This document shows, piece after piece, positions 56,740 through 64,000 of a DNA stretch of 64,000 nt. The notes beneath the pieces are model-generated. The model worked only from the letters and a program-made list of their open reading frames with translations, was not told the origin of the DNA and ran no database searches. The stretch comes from Eupeodes corollae. Taxonomy: Eukaryota; Arthropoda; Insecta; Diptera; Syrphidae. The DNA lies in assembly GCF_945859685.1 (NCBI RefSeq), contig NC_079147.1:283193679-283257678 (forward strand), given 5' to 3'. Within the stretch, counting starts at the first letter, position 1, and each line of letters starts with the position of its first letter. A program made the translations under genes and the position numbers.

Positions 56740-59380
56740 CGTCCTTATTATGTGGACACAGTGGGAGCACTAGGAAAGGGAGAGAGGGGTTGAATGGAGA
56801 TGTCGGTGCACATTGGTTTTGAATTCCTGAATATTGCAATAGCTGGGAAAGACAGAGTGTGGCAAGGCATTCCACATTCGCATAGTACGGCTAAAGAACG
56901 AATCTCTGTACTTGACAGTACGACCGAAGTTGGGCTCTGGGGTATATTGATGAGCATTCCTAGAAGCGTTTGTATTACGGTTGAACAGTTTAAGGGGAGG
57001 AAAGCAGCTGGCTATTTCTGTAGATCATAAGCCATTAAAATAACGGTAAAAGAGGTTGAGACAGAAAACTTTTAGACGATGTTCAAGTGACGTAAGTGAA
57101 CTTATGATGGTAATATCACCAATCAATCTAAATGTTCTACGTTCAATACTATCCAAGTGGCTTAAGTAAGTTGCAGGATCACTAGCCCAGATATAGGAGT
57201 TATACTCAAGCTTTGGTTAGGTTATAGTGGCTGTCCAAGATGGAAACGAACACACTTAGGCCAGTTTAATGGCCCATTGTGAATAGAAGCTTTGGAGGTA
57301 CATAAGTCTTGTAAATAACAGCCAGATCAGAGGGGGAGAAAAACTTCTTGCATCGTCTTAGAAAACCCAAACATCTTTTCGCATTTTTTGCGACATCGCG
57401 TATGTGATCGTTCCACAAGAGGTGGTTGGTGGTACCCATAACGAGAATTTGGAGATGTTCAGTCTCCTCGATGCATGTGCCATCCAGGGATTATGGCAAG
57501 GGGGTATATATCACTTTAACGATACAAGACAGCACTGCGTTTTCGAAAAATTAAATTTCACGCGGTTTTTAAATCACCATTGAACAATGCTGTTTAGTAC
57601 AGAATTAAATGAACTTATCATATTTTGTCGTTGCAGTTCGATATCCGAAGAAGAGGGATGTGAGTTTGAAAACAAATATAAAAGACTAAGAGTATAATCG
57701 TCAACGAAACAATGTATTGGATTAGATGTTCCAGACAGAATATCATTAATAAAAATTGGAAAGAGTGTTGGAGATAAAACAGAGCCCTGGGCACACTAGC
57801 ATTTATTTTAAGGTTTTCAGACTTAAAACCTGATAACAAACCCCATCAAATGCTATTAAATATCAAGTGCAATAATCTTGCTTTCTCCAAATCGATGTAA
57901 AGTTTTGCTCCACTGTTGGGTGAGATAAACCATGACATCACCAGTGGACCTATTGCTGCGAAAGCCGTATCGCCGGTCATTAGGAAGCTTTCGATCTTCG
58001 AGATATTTCTTGAGTTGATAATTAATCAGCGTTTCCATGACCTTGGAAAGAAGGGACGTAAGTGCAATTAGTTGGTAATTAGACGATAAAGAAGATTCGC
58101 TTTTTTTGGGAGTAGGTTGGCCAAATACGGTTTTCCATTGAATTGGAACGAGAACTGAGGAGTAGGACAGATGAAAAGCTTACGCAGTGGTTTTGTCAGC
58201 GTTGAAGCACACCTCTTCAGAACAATAGCGGGAATACCATCCGGACCAGTGGAACTTTAAGAACTCTTGCCACAGTACTAGTTCGAAAAAAGATTGGTCC
58301 CATAGAATTACTAACTCGCTCTAGTACACTGCTTAGCAAAGAGATTAGCTTTCTCTTAAGAGCTAACAAATGGAGTGTCATTGACAACGAGCGTAGGAAC
58401 TGAGAAAGAGGAAGAATTCCTCATTTTTTTTACAAATGACCCAAAATTTGTCCGCCTTTGGGACATTGCAGTATTTCTTGCCGTAATTTTTGGTCATGTT
58501 AAAATTTGGTGCGTCGAATATGGGCGTTGCAGGGCTTCCTTGCGTGCTTGAACTTATTCTGGTTTTCCTCAGTTGGATTGGCTTTAAAACAACGGAAACT
58601 TACCTTCTTAACCCTAATAACCTCTTTACAGCTCGCATCGAACCATGCGTTTTCCTTGGGTCTGATGCTTTTAACCCTATTCGGAATAAAAGTTCTCATT
58701 GCCAGAAGAATCAAACTTGTGATCATATCAGCGCTGGCGTCAACGTCACTATCGAGGAAGCAAGTGACCAGTTAAAGATCCTGAAGTAATTATTGAGACA
58801 GTCCCAGTTGGCTTTCTCGTATTGCCAAACGGTTCTCTTAGGCGCTCTTTCTTTAACTGAACAATTTTGACACGAGAAATTTGCTGATATAACACAATGG
58901 TCAGATCTGATCAGGGTCTGAGGTAAGAAACAAGTCAAGAGTGTTTTCTGCTCGCCGATATTGGAGTGGGCTCGTTGACCAGCTGAGTTAGGTGGTTTAA
59001 CTCGCGAAGATATCAGCACACACTCCTTCTAGTGTTGACTGGTTTGAATGTTGAAGCCATGAAGAAATGTGTACATTGAAATCGCCCGTAACAACGTTTT
59101 CAGTGCGGGGATAGGACGAAACAATTCTTTGGATGGAATCAGACAAAGCATCAAATTCACGAGAAGTTGATACTCTGTCTAGATTTGGGTTTTAATAAAG
59201 GAAGCAATAGTGAATGATTTGCTTATTCACTGAAAATTTAAACCACATAAAATTTGTAAAAGAATTGGTGCAGAGACCATATTGTGGCAAAAACTGATAA
59301 GAAACATCATTCGTAATGTATATGGCGAGACCATGGTGGGAAAAGAATAATGGCACCAAGTTATACCCTTAAATATCCTG
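56740..59380 (-). mobile_element. CR1/Jockey-type LINE, frameshifted, with nested LINE end
   Basis: Minus strand, 5' to 3'. Endonuclease pieces include LAIYITNDVSYQFLP (~59310), RTENVVTGDFNVHISSW (GDFN ~59080) and NTLDLFLTSDPDQI (~58920-58960). The linker reads RVKSIRPKENAWFDASCKEV (~58640). The reverse transcriptase has YGFRSNRSTGDVMVYLTQQW (57900-57970), KIIALDI, QGSVLSPTLFPIFINDIL (~57750-57790), FVDDYTLS in place of YADD (~57690-57715), and a C-terminal region with FSRTMRMWNALPHSVFPSYC. It ends at the stop at 56770. The order and the RxWNxLP ending fit the CR1/Jockey superfamily. Many stops. The segment 57212-57297 is a foreign LINE end. Confidence 0.72.
57212..57297 (-). repeat. Short 3' end of an RNase-H LINE nested in the LINE
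   Basis: 'ggttaggttatagtggctgtcc' and 'aggccagtttaatgg' match the 3' end of the LINE at 32525-32580. Reading of the host LINE resumes on both sides. Confidence 0.6.
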
Positions 59381-59623
59381 AGATCTATATTTAGCGGAGA
59401 AAGACGTTTCTACGTTTAATCTAAATAGCCTAGTAAGTCAAAAATTTTTAAAAATATTATTGAAGCACACAATTCTGAACATTAAGAAGCATCGTTTTGT
59501 ATTTTAAGCTAAAAAAAATAAATGTTAAGCAGTGTAGGTCTCATGATAAGCAGTCCCTCGATTGTTACAGTAATAAGGTAGTACAGTAGTAAGGTATAAT
59601 TGCAAAAGCTCGTAAGTAAATAA
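59381..59623. other. Spacer, nothing recognised
   Basis: AT-rich; probable decayed 5' region of the LINE on its left. Confidence 0.35.
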
Positions 59624-59840
59624 ATAAGGTGACGCAACAGTCACGTTTCCTGTGTCGGAGTACTATTGTCAGGGATGGAGTGGACCTACAATTTAAAGCC
59701 GAATCCGAACGGCTGATGACAAGAATTACTCTTGCACAATTTGTCAATTCCTCGCAAGAGGCAGTACCCGAAAAAAACGTTAGATGGCACAGGTAGGGAT
59801 TGAACCCAAGAATCCTAGCCTGACAGTCGAACGCACTTCT
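59624..59840 (-). repeat. SINE, nearly complete
   Basis: Tail side 'aaataaataaggtgacgcaaca' at 59618. The body has 'gatggagtggacctac' and 'cctcgcaagaggcag'. The head has a B box (complement gggattgaaccc, 59796-59807) and ends in the D-arm region at ~59838; the last ~20 bp of the head, including the A box, are missing. Confidence 0.8.
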
Positions 59841-60134
59841 TTTTTTTATTCCTAAAACTATCTTAAGAATAGACCAATATTTATAAAACTAGCCTCCTAA
59901 TTAAACATAACCTACAACTAACTTACTGGTCCCATAAGGACACTCTAAGTTAAATTAATTCTAATGACTTTCGGCCTTAAGATCTATTTAACTTCAATTA
60001 AATTTTATTTATTTTTTTATTTATTCATTAGACAATAAAAAAAAAACTAATATCGATATACTTTTTCATTTTTAATAACTACTAAAAAATAGGTCCTTAA
60101 AATAAAACTTAAACTTCCTATTCTACCTATTAAA
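59841..60134. other. AT-rich spacer between SINEs
   Basis: No coding or repeat signal recognised. Confidence 0.4.
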
Positions 60135-60350
60135 TTTAATTGGGCTGCGCAACAGTACGTTGGGAACTAATGCCTAGTGACTTACAACTCTCAACCACTC
60201 CTATGTGCGAGTAATGTTGTCAGGAATGGAAGGGACCTACAATTTTAAGCCGAATCCGAACGGCTTATTTGAGATAGTACTTTTTTCGTGACTAGAATTA
60301 CTCTTGAAGGATTTGTCAATTCCTCGCAAGAGGCAGTACTCGCGAAAAAC
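60135..60350 (-). repeat. SINE, head truncated
   Basis: 'ttaattgggctgcgcaacag', 'acttacaactctcaaccactcc', 'aggaatggaagggacctac' and 'cctcgcaagaggcag' in minus orientation. Stops before the tRNA-like head. Confidence 0.78.
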
Positions 60351-60494
60351 ACCAGCAAATCTAACTGTATAACATTTTTGGTATTTATTTTTTTTTCCCT
60401 TAGTTCATGTTTTTTTTTGGAACTATTATTTGATGCCACCATGTCTATTCTAATTGAAACTAAACTCCAAAACTATAAAACAAGTATGTAACCC

Positions 60495-61390
60495 GTTGCA
60501 GGCTTCAAACCCAATCCCGACTACTCACTATCAAGTGCCGATTGAAGCCACCAAAATTGGTTCTCCTGCCTCACCCTGTTAGGTCGGTCCCGTTCGGACA
60601 CAGCCCTACTGAACCGAAGGAACTCTTCTCCGTCTTGTGCTATGACGCGACGTCCCGACAGGAAACGCCTATCCACGATTCGTCGTCTAAGGTGGGTAGA
60701 TTAGCGAAACTTCCAATCTATCCTGTATCAGACCGCATCTATCTAAGAAGTGCAATGCTTCTAGTGGAATGAAGCCGCTTAAGCGTGCACTTTCAAAATA
60801 CTCGTCATTCGGATAGAACGCCCCGAAAGTTAAATTGTTGGTCGAAGACATAGCTCTTGCAATGTGATCTCGAACGAGTTTTATCACGAAATTGTCAATT
60901 ATGTTGATTCGAGTAACGTTGTATAGGACCTCGTTGGAATAGTAATGCACGTAAGAAGATTCGGCTGTTCGATATAAGCCGGTACAGCGTCATAAACAAT
61001 GCCGCTCGAACACCCGAAACTTCTCCATCTGGGAAGGGGCAACGCTGAACCACACAGGACAACCATAGACGATCATCGATGGTATGAGGGCCATGTAACA
61101 AATTTCCTTCACTCTGGGGTCAAGCTGACTGCTGACAAATAGCCGAAGGCTCCTCTGGCCCTGTTCAGAGCTGCATTTATATGTCTGTCGAAATATAAAT
61201 ACTGATCTAACCAGATACCGAGGTACTTCACTACACTTTTGCTCTCTAATCGCTGCCCGTGAAGATCAACGATGACCATCTTGCGCCAATTCTTGCACGT
61301 ATCTGTCGTGGCTTTAGCCAACGAAGTCCGGAACAGAATTGTATCCGACTTCTGAACATTTATTTTCAGTTTCCAGTTGTCGCAATATTA
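60495..61390 (-). pseudogene. Jockey-like LINE reverse transcriptase, C-terminal part
   Basis: Minus strand: a short QKSDTILFRTSLAK stretch, then NWRKMVIVDLHGQRLESKSV, VKYLGIWLDQYLYFDRHINA (61109-61321), a PSMIVYGCPVWFSVAP region after a frameshift, AALFMTLYRLISNSRIF, and a long open segment NIIDNFVIKLVRDHIARAMS (60687-60950). It ends in VDRRFLSGRRVIAQDGEEF. The SVKYLGxxLD motif follows YADD in Jockey-type elements, so only the region after the catalytic centre remains. Family distinct from the other LINEs here. Confidence 0.62.
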
Positions 61391-61394
61391 ATGA

Positions 61395-61428
61395 GTTGAA
61401 CGCACTAACCATCATGCCACAGGTACTT
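61395..61428 (-). repeat. SINE head fragment
   Basis: Reverse complement of the tRNA-like head (GTACCTGTGGCATGATGG then TTAGTGCG), about 34 bp, next to the LINE end. Confidence 0.6.
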
Positions 61429-61600
61429 CAAAACAAAAATGCAAAACCTCGTAAGTATTATAAATTTGAATCCAGTTAGTGACCTTAATATTATAAACAT
61501 AATAAATTATTTCGACACAAATGTTAAAAAATATAAGTTGTGTACTATTTAATAACTTAATCAACAAATATTTAAAAGATTTGCTTGTTGTAGAAGTTTT
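61429..61600. other. Spacer
   Basis: AT-rich; nothing recognised. Confidence 0.35.
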
Positions 61601-62275
61601 TAAGGCCATAGTTGTATCGTGGGAAATGAACGGGCTGACGAGCTAGCCAGGCAAGGATCGGCCCTTCATAGCTCACTTGCCATAGCTCACTCACATGGTT
61701 AACATTCCTCTTGGTGTTATGATGGGTAAATTATTTTCTATCTACCAAACTGAATCAAACCGAAGGTGGAGCAATTTTCGCAACTGCATTATATCTAGGA
61801 AGATATGGCCCACCTATAATAAAACCCGTACAAACGATCTTCTATGCAGGCCAAGGCAAGACATAGCCAGGATTGTTGCGGTTTGTACCGCGCATTGGCC
61901 TATAGGAGTTCATGTAGAGAAGTTGGGTATCTCTTACAACACCTTTTGCCGTAGTTGTAGTGACCAAAGAGAAAGTGAAACCATAATCCAATTCCTCTGC
62001 AAATGTCCTGCTTTGGCAAACACTAGAATGAAATACTTTAAAAAAGCATTCTTTCACGAACTTGATGAGCTATCTGAAACAAAGATTAGAGACCTTATCT
62101 TTTTTCTTAATGTGACAAAATGGTTCTAACATAATCTCTATCAAGCTTCTCTTTAAATCTATCCCTTTCAATCAAAGGTCAAACGAGTTTTTGGTATCAA
62201 AACGGCGTACTACAGCGCTAATTGGATATCAGGATATGTTGCCTTGAGATCGCCTTTTCTACCTACCTATCTAAA
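61601..62275 (+). pseudogene. RNase-H LINE 3' end (LOA/I-like)
   Basis: Begins in the RNase H C-terminus, VGNERADELARQGSALHSSL (61619-61680). A 144-codon open frame (61695-62129) follows with NRRWSNFRNC, RPRQDIARIVAVCTAHWPIG, a Cys-rich FCRSCSDQRESETIIQFLCK and CPALANTRM. It ends at FGIKTAYYSANW and a ctacctacctatct tail. The GNEKADELAR motif and the Cx2C-H/C region are typical of LINEs with RNase H. Same family as 22745-23375, better preserved. The reverse transcriptase is absent (5' truncation). Confidence 0.68.
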
Positions 62276-62284
62276 AGTTTTTAA

Positions 62285-62450
62285 CACGAGTACTGAAAAG
62301 TACTTCCTCAAATAAGCCGTTTGTATTCGGCTTAAAATTGTAGGTCCCATGCCTTCCTGAAAACACTACTCGTACACAGGAATGGTTGAGACTTGTAAGT
62401 CAGTAGGCAGTAGTTCTGAACGGACTGTTGTGCACATAAATTTTAATAAT
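62285..62450 (+). repeat. SINE, body and tail
   Basis: From 'cacgagtactgaaaagtac' through 'gccgtttgtattcggcttaaaattg', 'tgtaggtccc' (variant), and 'aatggttgagacttgtaagtc' to 'cataaattttaa'. It lies just after the LINE tail; the head is missing. Confidence 0.68.
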
Positions 62451-64000
62451 TGCAAAAACTGTCATTGCCCTTTGGTCACCCTATCACAGACACAGACTTC
62501 ATAAATTTATAGAGTTGAGTTAAAGTTCACCATCAGTGTCATTCTTTGCAAGGTCATCAAACTTCCAAAATGTTCGTCTATAAACCTGAAATTCCAACGA
62601 CTTATATCATAAAAACAAAAGCCAAAAGTATAACAACAAAATCAGTTAACTGTGTGGTATTTTCAAGAGCCAGAGTGTCATGTTACCATCATCATCGTCA
62701 TCATCACCATCAGCTTCGCAAAACATATCATCAACATTTATTGATAAACCTTCTGGTTCTAGCAAAAAAACAAAATAGAATATAAAATAAAATCCCTCTC
62801 AACTATAATATTCACTGTCCTCTCTGCCTGTCCATCAAAACAAATAGAAAACACATAAAACCACTCTTGGCTAAAGTGAACATCATCACCCTTTCATCAC
62901 ACGAAATACCTCTAGACACAAAACAACAACAAAAACAGCAGACCAAAAAAAAATATATCAATTTCCATTTAAGCACCTATCGTGCATTTTCAGGATCAAC
63001 ATTACAAACAAATAAAAACAAACATCCAGAGATATTATCGTCATCATATCCTTTGCCTGATGCATCCCTTGTGTGATGAAGCTGATGCTTTTATGTTTCC
63101 CTCTCGTGTACATGATGCGTTAAGTGCTTGTAATTGCATACCGAAATATCTACCAGAAAATATAGAGACGAAAAACAAAAATATAGAAAAACAAAGGGCG
63201 AAACGACGAGCGACGAACGTCACGTCGATGATGATGGCGATATGGGCTACCAGTGGGTTCTATTTTTAGTCCAATACTCTTCACATTTCGAGTGCCTCTA
63301 TGCAATAGTAGTGTGAAGCACTTTGTGCTAATAGATTCTTTACAAATATGATCTCTCTCTCTTTCCCTCTCGAGATCAACTCAACACATTTTCATAACAC
63401 TCAAAAATCAGAATAAACGCGTTTTAATGCAATTAGGGGCGTGTGCGCGGTCCTTAGAATGTCCATTAAGGCAAATTGTATAAAATACCCCCGTTGTTAT
63501 TGTTGTTATACGCATACATCAGAAAATCAGGATGTTGGATAATTTGTTGGTATTTTTTTATATGGCTGGGTCAGAAGCGGTTTGACTGTACAAACAACAC
63601 CTACATACCACTACCGCATGTGTCGGATTTAGGGCTCAGATATGCGGTGATTTTTTAAATATTTTTAGAGCGCGTACTTAAGGCCCGAAGGTATTTCCAA
63701 CGCTTGGTTTGGTATTGCCATTATGCCACCCCTTAAACGAACCACCCAGCTCAATTGTTGTACGGAGAAAAATTACAAAATAAAAAAAAAATACTGAAAT
63801 ATGCCACCATTTGCGGGCTGTTAAAATGAAGTTCTTTGTTTTGTACTCTCGCGCTTATAAATAAGTACTCGTACATTTTCGGGGCCTGGCCCGATGGCGG
63901 TAAGGAAATACGTTATAATGTTGCGTTCAATTAAGCGATAAAATCTTTTAGTGTTGTACGTCTTTTTTTCTGCTTTGGTGTATTGTGTATGTTTCTTTTT
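62451..64000. other. Low-copy DNA, no gene recognised
   Basis: Holds a (CAT)n-like run (62688-62718), an acaacaac-type run near 62920, and a ctctctctctttccctctc run (63350-63372). Short open frames only. No repeat family seen, so it may be host intron or intergenic DNA. Confidence 0.45.

Noticed and set aside
62681..62730. His-rich protein (CYHHHRHHHHQL)
   Set aside because: Explained by a (CAT)n simple repeat; no wider coding support.

Overview
The window looks like repeat-choked intergenic or intronic DNA of an insect, most likely a fly. It is AT-rich. Almost everything recognisable is a transposable element of an arthropod-typical family, and the low-copy stretches carry short GAC/CAT/CGG runs. 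The species cannot be named from the sequence. I see no complete host gene. The only host-like coding signal is a possible signal-peptide first exon at 52995-53177 (minus). There are no rRNA genes, no functional tRNA gene and no CRISPR array.

Layout. 0-1 kb: a tRNA-derived SINE and a LINE scrap. 1-4.2 kb: low-copy DNA with one retroviral-type primer-binding-site match. 4.2-8.4 kb: a 4.15-kb element with ~0.3-kb terminal inverted repeats. It carries a decayed gene whose residual motifs suggest a PIN/FEN-like nuclease with a Cys-rich and acidic C-terminus, and an RTE retrotransposon sits inside that gene. 8.4-12.9 kb: degenerate repeats, then an RTE copy of a separate family carrying a SINE with a 15-bp target-site duplication. 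12.9-16 kb: low-copy. 16-23.4 kb: RTE, a long LINE, another RTE and an RNase-H LINE end. 23.4-25.4 kb: low-copy. 25.4-28.4 kb: three degenerate ~0.6-kb tandem units, with a mariner-like transposon of DD41D type inserted in the third. 28.4-30.8 kb: low-copy. 30.8-35.3 kb: a dense nest (Helentron/DINE-like elements, RTE, SINE, RNase-H LINE, and a mariner relic holding an R2-like fragment). 35.3-37.1 kb: low-copy. 37.1-43.7 kb: RTE, Tc3-like relic, DINE-like pieces, a LINE with an intact-looking endonuclease, SINE, mariner relic. 43.7-46.7 kb: low-copy. 46.7-52.8 kb: mariner relic, LINE, an unknown repeat protein split by the best-preserved RTE, and a full DINE-like copy. 53-54.6 kb: low-copy with the exon candidate. 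54.6-62.5 kb: DINE-like copy, long CR1/Jockey-type LINE, SINEs, LINE ends. 62.5-64 kb: low-copy.

Relationships. At least six classes have been active: three RTE lineages with (TAAG)n-type tails, two or three other non-LTR lineages, a DD41D mariner family at several stages of decay, a tRNA-derived SINE, a non-autonomous family with a terminal palindrome and T-tract targets (probably Helentron-associated), and the long-TIR element. Nesting gives a relative order: the long-TIR gene is older than the RTE inside it, the RTE at 10.6-12.9 kb is older than its SINE, and the tandem array is older than its mariner. No element here looks fully competent. The closest to intact are the RTE reverse-transcriptase frame at 50-51.2 kb (one nonsense codon) and the LINE endonuclease frame at 40.4-41.8 kb.
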